DNA from: Myxocyprinus asiaticus | Lineage: Eukaryota > Chordata > Actinopteri > Cypriniformes > Catostomidae | Direction of reading: 5' to 3' | Length of the DNA: 64,000 bases | Assembly: GCF_019703515.2 (NCBI RefSeq) | Contig: NC_059372.1 | Span: 25,084,931 to 25,148,930 of the forward strand | Part shown: piece after piece, positions 24,901-36,747 of the stretch | Position numbering within the stretch: position 1 is the stretch's first letter | Layout: each line of letters opens with the position of its first letter | Notes under the pieces: generated by a model | What the model saw: the letters and a program-made list of their open reading frames with translations, nothing else | What the model was told of the DNA's origin: nothing | Database searches by the model: none | Program-made: the position numbers and the translations under genes

Positions 24901-27900
24901 TTATTTGCACTGTTGTACATTGGTCAACCGTTTAAAAAAGAAAAAAGCTGATGATCAGGGCTGATTACTTCCTGAAAAAAAGGGGGTGGAAACTGTGTCG
25001 GACAATTAGCCTATAACTCGTCTTGTGTGTGAAAAAAAATTTCTTGTGTGGAATTACTTTGACTTGGGTGACAATGACAGCAGGGAAAAGCTTCATCATT
25101 CAGAATTCAGTTAATGAGATTTAAGAACATTCAAACAATTAACAAGTCTTAACACTTTAATGTGAGCCTAGGAGGAGGCCATTTAGAATTTAGTTAATGT
25201 GAGTTAAGAATGTTAATGTGAGTTCATAATGTGCTTTTACTTTCAGTGTTTTGTTTCTTACTGAGACCAGTTACTCTGAAACACGGAAAGCATGTAGAGA
25301 CAGAGAATAAAGTTTCATTCTTTTTCCCAAAGTTGTGTAATTATCAGTGATTTGAAATAAGGCATCATAGAAATGCAGAACCACCAAACTATCGGTATCG
25401 GCAAATGTTGTTGTAAATAATCGGATATTGGTATACAATTTTTTTTGTATCTGTGCATTCCTAGTTTCTCCTCATTTCTATGTCACTTTGAATGAAAGCA
25501 CCAGCTAATCGACTAAATGTAAATGTCTAACAATGGTTAAAGTACCTGAGTGCCAATGCTCCAGTAAAACCAGCCCACATAGGAAGGATGTCGGAAGAGA
25601 GCGTAAACTCCACTGGTGACCAGCACGTGGCTCTGAGCCTTCTCATTCTGGACTATGTGGTTGAAGTTGGAACCTGCTGTCAACATGGCAGCTTTGCGCA
25701 GGCTCTCCCCACACAGCACCATCAACAGTCCCAACACACAGAGCCAGTTAATCTGCTTTAGCTCTGTTGTAATATAAAATTCAATTAATACTGAAAACCT
25801 ATTAAGGAATCATTACAAAGGATCATTATAAAAATGACTCCAAGAACTCTAATTTTCAGTTTTGTTAAAATAGGCTGTCAGGTGATCATAACAAACCTGG
25901 AACAATGAGCATTTCCACAGTGAACTCCACCCAGGAAGAAACAGCTGCTACCGTGTACTCAACACTGTGGTTGAGCAGGAAGGAGTCTAATGACAGACTG
26001 CGTGGGTTGATGATGGCAGTAACCAGGTACTCCGAGTAGTGAAAAAATGACAGTGAACACATATACCTAGTGAAGCAAAATAAACCAGAATCAATAATTA
26101 GTAATAGTAAAGGGATAGTTTACCCAAAAATTCTGTCTTCATTTTCCCGCCTACATGCCATTCCAAACTCATATCGCTTTCATTGTATGGAAAAGATGCA
26201 ACGACAGTGAATGGTGACTAAAGCTGTCATACCTTAACATTCTGCCTAATGTATCCTTTTGTGTTCCACATAAGAAAGTCATATGGGTTTGGAACAACAT
26301 GAGGGTGAGCAAATGATGAGAGAATTTTCAGTTTTGTGTGAACTCTTTAACTCATAATTGTTAAAGAAATAGTTCACCCAAAAATGAAAATTCTCTCATC
26401 ATTTACTCACCCTCATGTTGTTCCAAACCTGTATGACTTTCTTTCATTCTTTTGTGAAACACATAATGAAAATTTTTAGAAGAATATCTCAGTTCTGTAG
26501 GTCCATACAATGCAAGTCAATGGTGACCACACCTTTCAAGCTAAAAGAAAAATAAAAAAAATCATAAAGGCAGCATAAAAGTAATCCACACGACTCCAGT
26601 GGTTTATTTATCCATGTCTACTGAAGCAATTTAATAGGTGTGGGTGAGCAACAGATGAATATATAAGTCCTTTTTTACAATAAATTTCCACTTTCATTTC
26701 ACATTCTGAAAGTGAAAGTGGAGATTTATAGTAAAAAAAGGATTTAAATATCGATCTATTTCTCACCCAAAGTGATTGCATCACTTCAGAAGACATATTT
26801 AACCACTGAGTCGTGTTAATTATTTTTATGCTGCCTTTATGTGATTTTGCTTCAAAGTTCTGGCTTCCATTCACTTGCATTGTATGGACCTACAGAGCTG
26901 AGATATTCTTCTAAAAATCTTTGTTTGTGTTGGATTGTGCTGGACACATCTGTGATGGAATGAGAGAGTAAATGATGTGAGAATTTTAATTTTTGGGTTA
27001 ACTATGCCTTTAAATTGTCTTATTTACAATATTTCTGTATTTATTATGGCTTTGTGTCATATTTTCATCTAATCGATGATTATAACTAGCTGTGTTACTA
27101 GCAATATTGTACCCAAACCTAGCTTGTTTTTAACCTGAAGGCTAATTTTATACTATATTATCTTTTAGTGATATTTAGAGCTGCAAGCTAGCGCTAGCTG
27201 TCTACTGTTAAATCTGTCACAACCGTTTGCAGACTTTCTGCCACCACTTACTGCGCATCTGCTGCAGTGATTGTAAACAATGGGATTGGCCTATTTTGAG
27301 GCATTATTTTGTGTGCAAATTAACTTCAAATTGCCCATTTCACAAAATAGTAATTACCAGCCAAAGTTTGTCCATGTTGTTTCTGCCAAACTTAAAATGA
27401 GGCCACAGCCAAAGGCAAATCCAAGAAAGCAGGCTCGAACAGCCACCTGATTAGGGAAAAAGAGAGAAAATGCATGTGGTATTGTTAACCAATCCCTGAT
27501 AATCCAATGCCAGGTTAACTGTAAGATGTCCTCTAGGAGAGCTATTCATAATGACAGAATAACCCTTACAAGATCCCATTAGAGGGGCAAAGTAATAGGA
27601 TTATTCTACACACAAGACATTGTCAGTGATAAAGAGCTCTGTTGCCTTTGCAGCTAAGTATCTACTCGTTTTTTTATTTAAAAAATGCACATAACACTAG
27701 AAAATAGTTAAGTTAAGTGAAGTGGCAATTGCAAATATGCTCTTTTTGTAAGTATATCACACATCTTTCAGTCTGCCTCTCTGGCTCTTACCTTGTATAA
27801 AGGTCCCTTGTATATGATTAGCAGGAAGCCATTGATAACTGTGATATACACAGCAATGGCTATTTTCCCGTTCACATCGGTAAGGTAATCGAATATCCAG

Positions 27901-28010
27901 TCAATGTGAGAGCCAAATTTTACAAGTAAGGGAATAATAATGACGCCCAGCCCTGAGATAAAGCTTATAATACTTATCCTCCCTTCTAGCACCACCTTGC
28001 TACCTGCCAT
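19000..28010 (-). CDS. icmt: Isoprenylcysteine carboxyl methyltransferase
   Basis: Five exons on the minus strand: 27792-28010, 27358-27446, 25897-26066, 25546-25763, 19000-19182. All have GT-AG borders and the joined frame is 292 codons plus stop. The enzyme is a multi-pass ER membrane protein that methylates the C-terminal prenylcysteine of CaaX proteins such as Ras, using S-adenosylmethionine. Several hydrophobic segments are visible (for example residues 12-30 and 50-67). The family signature RHPSYVGWFYWSIGTQ (217-232) and the C-terminal catalytic block EEEEISLIHFFGEDY (257-271) are intact. The start is set at MAGSKVV; the frame stays open upstream, but that part looks like 5' UTR. Intron 4 is 6.4 kb and full of repeats. 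Confidence 0.96.
19385..20400. repeat. Dispersed repeat, copy A, with nested insertion
   Basis: 19385-19485 and 20050-20400 align with 49017-49120 and 49255-49575. Shared landmarks include ACATGTACTTTTTAC, GACCCATCA, GTACATTGGGGT and CACTGTCT. Between them, about 19488-19955, is an unrelated GC-richer insert whose ends (AAGGTGCAC and GTGCACCTTTAA) are inverted, so it is likely a separate MITE. The open frames in the insert are not recognised as any protein. Confidence 0.65.
20404..20760 (+). mobile_element. Partial relative of the 12400 MITE
   Basis: Begins like the left arm of the rnf207 MITE (GATCAATACAAGTTCAGC, then TCAATCGACAGTATTTGT) and includes the shared block CAATGGAAGTGAATGG. The right arm is missing or very diverged. 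Confidence 0.6.
20890..24840. other. icmt intron 4, unassigned repeat-rich interior
   Basis: No exon or protein similarity is recognised. The part near 20895-20960 carries ATATCGCCGATATT and TTATCGGCCG motifs related to the hAT-like termini at 29329. Paired GATGGAAAC motifs near 22435 and 24210 hint at another DNA element covering about 22430-24225. Only a 20-base T run and AT-rich sequence stand out otherwise. Confidence 0.35.
24849..25466. mobile_element. hAT-like MITE in icmt intron 4
   Basis: The termini TAGGGATGCACAGATG (left) and, reversed, ATCTGTGCATTCCTA (right) are inverted. Flanking octamers GTTTTCCC and GTTTCTCC differ at two positions, which fits a worn 8-bp hAT-type target duplication. 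Internal TATCGGTATCGG repeats occur near the right end. Confidence 0.7.
26111..26350. mobile_element. Foldback MITE in icmt intron 2
   Basis: Left end AAGGGATAGTTTACCCAAAA and right end TTTTGTGTGAACTCTTTAA are inverted. The arms share CATATGGGTTTGGAACAAC. It belongs to the same family as 18132-18410. Confidence 0.65.
26364..27014. mobile_element. Long foldback MITE in icmt intron 2
   Basis: Left end AAAGAAATAGTTCACCCAAA and right end TTTTTGGGTTAACTATGCCT are inverted, and the pairing continues through the arms (for example GTCCATACAATGCAAGTCAA with the ACTTGCATTGTATGGACC region). The fold centre is near 26705. The family is that of 18132-18410 with a longer interior. Confidence 0.7.
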
Positions 28011-28261
28011 GTTGAAAACAGTAAGAACTCGTCTGGAAATCTCGCGTGGCTTCACAGCTCGCGCTGACTTGCATGACAGTTTTCTTTTGTATTTATCCTG
28101 ATTTTCGTCTATTTTCCCTTTACAAGGCGTGCATGGGTTACTGATATCAATATGATAATTATTCACGTATGTAGAAGACAGAACTGTGGACTAGTTTTAT
28201 TTGAAGGCAGGGTATTACTTTATAACTGCAAAGTGTATTTAAATTAAATTAAATCAACAAC

Positions 28262-28437
28262 AAATTGCTATAATAATAATGATAATTATTATTATTATGG
28301 TTATTATTGTTGTTAAATTAATTATTTAATAACAACAACAAAAATTATTATTATTATTATTATTACTACTACTACTATTATAATTATTATCATGATTGTA
28401 AAGATTACTAATAATTAACAACAACATCAACAACAAC

Positions 28438-28468
<31 letters not shown>

Positions 28469-28502
28469 TATTTTTATTACTATTATTATTATTATTATTA
28501 TT
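28262..28502. repeat. AT-rich trinucleotide microsatellite cluster
   Basis: Long runs of ATT/AAT, ACA and TAC trinucleotides, with a clean AATAATAAT block at about 28435-28466 and ATT blocks at 28345-28375 and 28478-28502. Low-complexity asparagine and leucine frames here are not genes. Confidence 0.85.
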
Positions 28503-29310
28503 AGGGCCCAAGTACTGAATGTGCAGAGGCCATATTGTTCTTCTAAGGATTAATATTATTAGGGGGCCAAGCACTGAAGGTGCTGGAACCCTATTGTATC
28601 CATTAGCATTTTCTTATTATTATTTCTTTATTTATTTCTGCCCTAAAAGTGAATGGGCAGCAAAGACCATAAGTCCTAGAGACACCAAACTTGGCAGGAT
28701 GGTCCCAAATCCCGACCGCTACTCTAGGTGGCGCTGTAATAAGCACTTTAACATTTTTGCTTATATCTCCACAACCGTGAGGGCTAAAATCAAAATATTT
28801 TTTTCCTCTGATTCATTGAGTCAGGCCCTACAAATCTCCCATTCATTTCCATCTATTTCTGTTTATAAATGTTTTCTGCCATTTTGAATTTTTTTAAAAA
28901 ACTTTTTTTCGAACTCCTAGACCGTTTGTCCGATTGGCACGGAATTTGGTATACATCATCTACAGACCCCCCTGACAAATTTGTTCAAATAATTTCAATA
29001 AGTTAAATAGTTCCAAAGATATTAGCGAAAAAGTTCCTTCGTTTGATTGCGATTTGAGTAATTGATCAATATACAAACTTTGTCTAAGTAGTCAGGAGTA
29101 CAATTTGAAGATGTATGCAAAGTTTCTTACAATTGTGCCACTAGGGGGCGCTACAACTAAAAAACTGTCGTAACTTTACAGCCGTTTGATTGACAAAGTT
29201 AAAATTAAATATGCATCTTCTTTGGTTCAATGCGAAGATATTCTTTAAAAAAATCAATTCAACAAATAAAAAAATATAAATCAAATTTCAGCACCTTATA
29301 ACTCATATCG
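28503..29310. repeat. Divergent long repeat family, segment 1
   Basis: Begins with two near-identical starts, GGGCCCAAGTACTGAA (28504) and GGGGCCAAGCACTGAA (28562). It contains the blocks ACCAAACTTGGCAGGATG and GAACTCCTAGACCGTTTG that recur near 31249-31260, plus GGGGGCGCTACAAC near 29143. It is a non-coding repeat widespread in fish as far as I recall. The hAT-like element at about 29326 interrupts it. Confidence 0.65.
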
Positions 29311-30167
29311 GGAATAGTGCCCGACCGATATATCGGTATTGGTGCATATCGGTAAAATATACGCCGATACCAATATATCGGTCGGGCAATGAAAACTTTT
29401 TTTCAGAACATATAATGCAGAAAACAATGCTTTAGAATTAGTGTCATAGAGTAGTTTGTCCAGCAGAGCGCACTCCGACTCCATTGTTTACAGAGCTGAG
29501 CTGACGGTGGCTCTGCAGACAGGGTGGAGTTCAGCGGTGTCATCACGGTAAGTTGTTAACTAGTTTGTTAAATACATACTGGAAACATAATAAACAATGA
29601 CCCCATCATTTTTCCTTTTCAATATAACTAATATAATGTTAACCTTGTCCCTGACAACCATGTCACTCATGTCTGTTTGCTGTTAGCCAGCTATAGTTTG
29701 TCAGTGCAGTCAGTAATGTAGCAGATTGATAGATAAACATCAGAGCATCTTTTTACAGCTCAGCAGACAAAGGTGCGGTGGTGGATTGTGTCTGTTGAAT
29801 GTTGATTTCATGCTATGTTATTACCTAGTTGGTGAGACACAATGCTGGCAAGTAAAATAAACAACGTCCGTCTTTTACTCTCCATGACAACGAGCTTCTA
29901 GCTAACTAGCTAATCAAGTAGCTACTTTCATTGTTGTCAGCTGAGTGGAAGCTGATGTGTAAACATGTATTCACCAAACTGTTTTGTTTAGGATTCACAG
30001 TTTGGTACCCCCTTCAACCAAACAATTCCAGTCGTGTCATTTATAAAATGTAATATTTCAAAGTCTGGTTTTCCACCGTTGAAAGTTTCCCCTGAACTTG
30101 TATAGCAGAATATGGTGTAACACCGCTGCCGCTGTTTATCTTGACTCAGCAGTATTAATATAGTCTA

Positions 30168-30173
<6 letters not shown>

Positions 30174-30236
<63 letters not shown>
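30174..30236. repeat. (TA)n microsatellite
   Basis: About 30 uninterrupted TA units, bordered by AT-rich imperfect sequence. Confidence 0.95.
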
Positions 30237-30241
<5 letters not shown>

Positions 30242-30261
30242 AATATATTATTAATATATAA

Positions 30262-30790
30262 TAATAATTTATTTTATTTTTATTTATTCTTTATTTTAAT
30301 GGTCAGCATTTGACTGATAATATACAGTAGTACTGATGTTTATTTAACTATTTATTTTATTTTTATTTATTCTTTATTTAAATGGTCAGCATTTGACGGA
30401 TACTAAACAGTAGTACTGATGTTTAATTATCTACTTGTTTTATTTTTATTTATTCTTTATTTAAAAATCAGCATTTGACTGATACTAAACAATACTGATG
30501 TTTATTTAGCTATTTATTTTATTTTTATTTATTCTTTATTTTAATGGTCAGCATTTGACTGATTCTAAACAGCACTGATGTTTATTTAAGTATTTGTTTT
30601 ATTTTTATTTATTCTTTATTTTAATGGTCAGCATTTGACTGATACTAAACATACAGTACTGAGGTTTATTTAGCTATTTATTTTATTTTATTTTTTCTTT
30701 ATATTAATGGTCAGCAATTGACTTATACTAAACATACAGTACTGATATTTATTAAGCTATTTATTGTATTTTTATTTATTCTTTATCTTC
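30262..30790. repeat. Minisatellite of about 75-80 bp units
   Basis: About seven tandem units share TTTTATTTTTATTTATTC, then TTTATTTTAATGGTCAGC, then ATTTGACTGATACTAAACA and ACTGATGTTTATTTAGC. Units vary by small indels, for example loss of AATGGT in the third copy. The array lies inside the hAT-like element. Confidence 0.85.
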
Positions 30791-31024
30791 TCAGTGTTCA
30801 TTTCTAGAATTTGTTGACAATGTATAATAATAATGTCAAATATTCTTTGATAAAAATAATTGTTTAAGAAAGCAGCCTTCTGAGTACCTTTGCATAGTCA
30901 TATTGCAAAATCGGTGAAAAATCCACATTGAAAAGGTCTGTTTTCATTCCAGCTCAAAAATTTAATATATCTGCCACCATATTTCTGCATTTCCCTCTCT
31001 AAAATCAGTATTGGTATCGGTCTA

Positions 31025-33010
31025 AAAAAAATAAATCACAAAAAAATTGTGACAATTAGCCACATGGTGGCACTATAATGAGCTAATTCGCATTTTTGCT
31101 AATATCTCTGGAACGGTATAGGCTAGAATAAAATTCGATAGCTTTTCTGAATCCATCAGTGCCCCCAAATGATATGGTCACATGAATTTCCATTTCCAAA
31201 ACAAATGTTTTCTATGACTTCGATTTGTTTGAAAAACCTACTTTTTCGAACTCATCCTAGGCCGTTTGACCGATTCGCATGAAACTTGTTATACATCATC
31301 TACAGACCCTCCTGACAAAAAGTTGTTCGAATTTCGATATGTCAAATCGTTCTGAAGATATAAACAAATATGTTTGGGCCGTGGCATGTGATGACTAATT
31401 AGCCTGTATCTTGTGATCGCAATTTTCAAAATTAACAAAACTTTGTTCACATGGACAAGAAAACATTCTGAGTTAACATGCCAAGTTTAATTAATTTTTA
31501 TGCTAGGGGGTGCTGTACCTTAAGACCTTATTATTATTTTTCAAGGTTTCGGGGGCTCTTTTCAAGGTTTTGGAGCACTTAACATGCTCAAAAACTTGCA
31601 TCAGAGATATCGGCCATTAGGGCTTGACAAAAGTTCATATATGGGTGTGTAGAGGGGGCTCTGTAGCACCATCTAGAAGATGGGCATGTTTGGGGGGCTC
31701 TGTAGCACATCCCTTTTGAGTTACAGTTACCAATCTTTGTGTATATATATATCTCATCAAGCTGGACAACTTTCACGCTGACAGTCATAAGCTCCCCCAA
31801 CAAGAAGTCGGCCATTTTTGATTTTTTGAAAAATGCATGCTCTAGAATTTGAAATACTCCTCCTAGGGGATTCATGTTACATGTACCAAATGTGTGCGAC
31901 ATCATGCCAAGACATTGATGATGCTAAATCACGAACGGATTTCTGATATATCGAGCATTGTTGCCATGGTGATGCAATAAAGTAACATAAAAATATGGGA
32001 GACAAGAAGTGTCTCATATCTTCTGCGTGCATCGTGTGATTTACATCAAAATTGAGCTGTATGTTTGGCCTTGTGGGCTGATCACCTTGATGTGGCTATT
32101 ATGGGTCACGGTCGTAGTGCCACCAACTGGCGGAAGGAAGTGTGGCACGTTTAACAGACATTGAAATATCCCTCTTATATTTACCTGAACTGCATGTCAA
32201 GACAGTGCAGATTTAAAAAATTTTATATCTTACACAGTGTTGCCATGGCAATGCATTAAATGTCATTATTGCTTTTTATGTATATTCACATGTTTTTGAG
32301 GTACTTGCCGTGCTTGAATTTTCATGATATTTTGCACACACATCAGAGTTGTCGGCCATTAGGCCTGGGCAAAAGTTAACACATGGGCATGGCTGGGGAA
32401 CTCTGTAGCACCACCTTTTGACAAAAGTGGTGGGGTCAGTTTCTTCTACGGTCACCAAACTTGCTACATATATTGTTCTCATCAAGCCGGACAACTTTCA
32501 AAATTACAGTCATTAATTCCGTCCAACAGGAAGTCAGCCATTTTGGATTGAATGTGCATTTATTTTTTAATTGCAGGCCCTGAACTTTTGAATACTCCTC
32601 CTAGGGGATTCATGTAACTGGCACCAAACTTAGGCAATATTATTCCAAGACATTGAAGATGCTAAATCGCAGACGGATTTTTGATATATTGAACGGTGTT
32701 GTCATGGCAATGCAATAAATTAAGGGCACAAATGTGAAACAGGAAGTTCCTTATATCTTCTGTGTGCATTGTATGATTTTGATAAAAATTCAGCTCTATG
32801 CTTGGTAATGGGAGCTGACCACATTTATGCAGCTATTATGGGTCATGGTCATAGCGCCACCAACTGGCACCAGGAAGTAAGGCAATTTTATCAGACTTTG
32901 AAATAGCCCGCTTGTGTTTACATGAATTGCTTCAAAATTCTTTCGAATAATGTCAAGACACTGCTGATGTAAAATTGTAAATGGATATTTGATATCTTAA
33001 ATACTGTTGC
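31025..33010. repeat. Divergent long repeat family, segments 2 and 3
   Basis: Repeated blocks show at least two diverged units in one orientation. GGCCATTAGG(C/G)CT recurs at 31613 and 32353. TACTCCTCCTAGGGGATTCATG recurs at about 31856 and 32593. CATGCCAAGACATTGATGAT or a variant recurs at about 31904 and 32646. TTGCCATGG(C/T)AATG-like ends recur at 31962, 32241 and 32705. CGCCACCAACTGGC-like blocks recur near 32118 and 32858. No coding capacity is recognised; short open frames are incidental. Confidence 0.7.
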
Positions 33011-34260
33011 CATGGCAATTTATCATGCAAGTGAAGCAGTTTTTAAAGTTAAATAAAAAGGTATATTGTAATGAAAATGTACTGCACAAACATTTAATTT
33101 GTTTATATAAATAAAATATAATAAAAATATTAACTAAAATGTAGAAATACTAGAAAATCAAAGCCATATGTCTAACCCAGTTCTGAGTGGCAATTTACTT
33201 GTTCAGATGCAGTACCATAAATGTCCAAAAGAGGACGGCCAAGCTCAATTGTTGTATGATTCCCAAAATACCACTTCTCATTCCCTCCAGGATTTTGCGG
33301 GTCGTGTCTAGAAGGGATCCCTCTTTCGTAGGTTATGTATAGTCTGTGTAACTACATTCATCAGTTAACTATGTTTATCAAAAAGTTAAAGATCCATTTA
33401 AGATGGCTAGCAAAATAACAAGGGCATGCTCATGAACTGCTTTTAATTTTAAACAACATAAGCATTAATTATACAGTATTAAGAAGATAGCAACATTTGT
33501 GCCACAGTGATGTACTTGAGGAAATGAGAATGGGCAGTGAGCGCTCCTCGTTGCTTCGAGTTCTGCAGTTTGTGCTCTTTTCCAGTCAAATCCCATAGAA
33601 AAATGCAAACAAATGTATCCCCACTCAAGATATACATCCACTGAGGTGCAGATGCAATCTTTGTTAATTAAAATATAAAGTTTCATATGGGTGGATTAGA
33701 ACCCTAAACCTCTTAAGCACAGGGCAAATTAATTACCATTAGACCACCTAGTCAGACTCTTTTTACCAGTGCTGATTGATGTACTTTTCCATTGATTTAC
33801 AGTATCACATGACTGAAAATAGCACACATAGAGATGAAGTTATCAAATGTATTATGTTAAATATTTATTTTAGAACTTGAATTGATAATCAAAAATTATT
33901 ACTTTTTATCAAAGCAGACCATTTAAAATAACCTTTTACTAGCGCTCATCATTGCTGTGCAACTTCAAACACCATGTATCATTATGGGATTACTTTTGTG
34001 CCAGTCGTTTTGAATGTAACTTTTCTTAAATTGAGACCTATTACCACATAATTGCATCGAAATTACTAGGCTAATGACTTCTGTGCTCATATTAAACTCT
34101 ACTTGCCTACTCTACTTAACACCTAATGCATTGAATTACATTTGTTAATTTAAATTAAAGCAATTTGAAGGATATATAAAACTGGTTATCTTCAGATCTA
34201 CATATTTTTCAATAAACATTTTAAATCATAGCAAAAATGTAAAATGAATCAGCAATAAAA
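33010..34260. other. Gene-free stretch
   Basis: No exon or defined transposon is recognised apart from a tRNA-like minus-strand remnant at 33688-33757. The sequence is AT-rich and unique-looking. Confidence 0.35.
33688..33757 (-). pseudogene. tRNA-like remnant or SINE head
   Basis: On the minus strand an A-box-like TGGTCTAATGGT is followed about 30 bp later by a B-box-like GGTTCTAATCC. This resembles a Glu/Asp-type tRNA gene. The acceptor stem does not pair over its full length, so this is a decayed tRNA copy or the head of an old SINE, not a working tRNA gene. Confidence 0.3.
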
Positions 34261-34280
34261 TTAAAAATTAAAAATTAAAA

Positions 34281-34281
34281 A

Positions 34282-34354
<73 letters not shown>
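34281..34354. repeat. (TA)n microsatellite
   Basis: More than 35 near-perfect AT units between an AAAATT-rich repeat (34258-34280) and the palindrome that follows. Confidence 0.95.
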
Positions 34355-34356
<2 letters not shown>

Positions 34357-34358
<2 letters not shown>

Positions 34359-34440
34359 AGGCAGAGGTCTTCCACACACACACACACACACACACACGTG
34401 TGTGTGTGTGTGTGTGTGTGTGTGGCATACCTCTGCCTTT
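34357..34440. repeat. Perfect-arm palindrome around (CA)n(GT)n
   Basis: AAAGGCAGAGGT (34357-34368) is inverted exactly as ACCTCTGCCTTT (34429-34440). Between them a (CA)n run passes directly into a (GT)n run with CACGTG at the centre, so nearly the whole 84 bp can fold on itself. A (GATA)n-like tract follows at 34524-34552. Confidence 0.9.
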
Positions 34441-34928
34441 CCTATGAAGGAGGAAGCGGGAGCCGGGTGAACAATCCACTTAAGACTTTAATGCCACAGT
34501 TTTCAGTGTACATCAAAACAATATAGATAGATAGATAGATAGATGGATAGATTCACATTTATATTATTTATAAATTTATTTTAACAAATAGCATCAAACA
34601 TATTTACATAAAAGCTTATCCTGTATAATACACTTCCATTAAAAACATTTGGCATAATGTTAGCGGACATTTCAGCTGATCAAAGCTGCCAAATAATCAC
34701 AGATGCAAAAATATGAACAGAACTTCATCTAGAAGGTAATAATGTAACTTAATCAATCTGATGTGGTTGTTGCATTTTCATTAGTGGACCCTCACAATGA
34801 AATGCATGTTGTTTTTTCTTCAGTCATTGGATTGGATCATAAGCAGAGAACATGAAATATAAGTACTGTCGCTCACATGTTGCATGTTTTAAAAATGCAC
34901 TCTTTTAACATTTTAAAATGTTTTCACT

Positions 34929-35700
34929 GTAATGTTCTAATTGCAAAATAGACTGCAGAAGATGAAAGTTGAGTTTTTAAGCTTTAATTTGATACCAAGT
35001 TTGTGAACATTGATGAAGTTTTTGATATAAAACAAAGTATTTGTTTTATAGCCACAATCAAACGGCCCACATGTTGGCAAGTGACAGTTAGCAGGTTTAA
35101 AATGAGCATGTAAGACAGCCTCTGTAGCACCCCCATTTTCACCTACAGTCACCAAAATTGGTACATATATAGTTCTCATCAAGCTGGACAACTTTCAGAA
35201 TTATAATTATTGGCTCTGCCCAACAGGAAGTCAGCCATTTTGGATTTTTTGAATATTGCAGTCTCTGAACTTTTAAATACTCCTCCTAGGGGATTTATGA
35301 GACTGTCACCATATTTAGACAATATTATGCCAAGACATTGAAGATGCTAAATTGTGAACAGATTTTTGATACTTCGAATGGTGTTGCCATGGCGAGGAAT
35401 TAAGTTAATGGTGAAAAATGGGAAACGAGAAGTGTCTCATATCTTCTGTGTGCAATATGTGATTTAGATCAAAATTTAGATGTATGTTTAGTCTTGGGGG
35501 CTAATCACATGGATGTGACTATTTTGGGTCACGGTCATAGGATCCACTTGGCAGCAGGAAGTATGGCTCTTACAGTAGACTTCAAAATAGTCCTCTCATA
35601 TTTAACCAAATTGCTTCTAAATTGTTCAGAATAATGTCAAATACCAAATGCATGTGTCCACCTTGCATTGTTTTCCGAAAGCCACTGCTTGCAGCTATAT
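34929..35700. repeat. Divergent long repeat family, segment 4
   Basis: It shares TCATCAAGCTGGACAAC, then CAACAGGAAGTCAGCCATTT, then ATACTCCTCCTAGGGGATTT and GTGTTGCCATGGC with the units at 31.5-33 kb in the same order. The order shows a separate truncated copy. The stretch 35700-36747 downstream holds no recognised gene. Confidence 0.65.
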
Positions 35701-36747
35701 TTATTATTATTATTATTCCACTAGTATTCCCTCAAAAATGCATTTCTAACTCATATTGCTAACATACTCTGATTACATACAAATATGACAAAAAGCACTT
35801 TGATTATTAATTTATAAGGCATTAAGATTATAAAAATTAATGGTTGGACATTGTAATTTAATGTAGGATCTACAGTTTGTAAAATCTACAGCTGGATTAT
35901 GTGGGATGTAAACTGGTGAGTCTCATTCAAAGCAGAACACTAAACAACATTCTGCCAATGTCAGATGAGCAGAGCACTGATGCAGTGGCACAATATTTCT
36001 CCTATAATAACAAACCAATGGCTCTGAATGGGCATGATGTAAAGCATTATTTCAGCTAAGCACAAAACCTCTTTTGAGTCATTTCAGATTGGAGCCAAAA
36101 GCAAGATTTAATGGTTTAATAATGTGAGATGGAGATGTTCCATGTGTTCTTCTTTGTGTGTTCACTCCAGTGCTGCTCGTCTGCTTGGAGGTTGGGGACA
36201 TAGTTTAAGCCAAAACATTCTCAGTAAATGACTGTCTTTGCATGCTCATGTCCCCTTATTTACACAGTGCTAATGTTCCATTGTGATAATAACAATAGAT
36301 CAATGCAGCACATGTTTAATACATAAGTGTGACAAACACAGAGACATTAGTGGAAGACTTAAATGTAATTATCGGTACTGCATGCAATAATTTTACAATA
36401 CATTGGTTAAAAATTTTGAAAGTCCATAATGACACATCACTGTAACTTAACCTTCATAACACACATATAACAGTAACACTGTAGCTCAATCTTCATTCAT
36501 CTGAAATCATTGGCCATGCAAGTTTACATCATCTGTTTACATAAAACCCTTGCAAATACGCAGTCGGTATTATTTATTCCCCAATTATTGTTGTCGATTT
36601 GCAAATTTAGGAAACAATTATATACAAGAAAGCAACAAACACATGGATACAAATTTAAATAAAAATTTGCAAACATAATGCAAAATGCAATCACATGCCT
36701 TTGGAAAGCCTTGTCAGAGTAAAATATAACAAATTGTTCTGCCATAA

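Larger units (their letters stand above)
29326..31024. mobile_element. hAT-like element with palindromic end and internal minisatellite
   Basis: The left end is itself an inverted pair (GCCCGACCGATATATCGGTA at 29329 and ATACCAATATATCGGTCGGGC ending about 29387). The right end carries AGTATTGGTATCGGTCTA near 31007-31024. Repeat segments of the host family resume on both sides. The interior holds a (TA)n tract and the minisatellite below, with no transposase reading frame that I recognise. Confidence 0.55.

Noticed and set aside
28011..28166. N-terminal extension of icmt upstream of MAGSKVV
   Set aside because: The frame is open and contains further methionines, but the known family start matches MAG; the extension lacks family similarity.
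28326..28574. Frame with asparagine and leucine runs
   Set aside because: Trinucleotide microsatellite, not a protein.
33688..33757. Functional tRNA gene on the minus strand
   Set aside because: A- and B-box-like motifs are present but the acceptor stem does not pair, so it is kept only as a remnant.
34261..34526. Open frames rich in Tyr-Ile and Thr-His on both strands
   Set aside because: They are translations of (TA)n and (CA)n(GT)n microsatellites.
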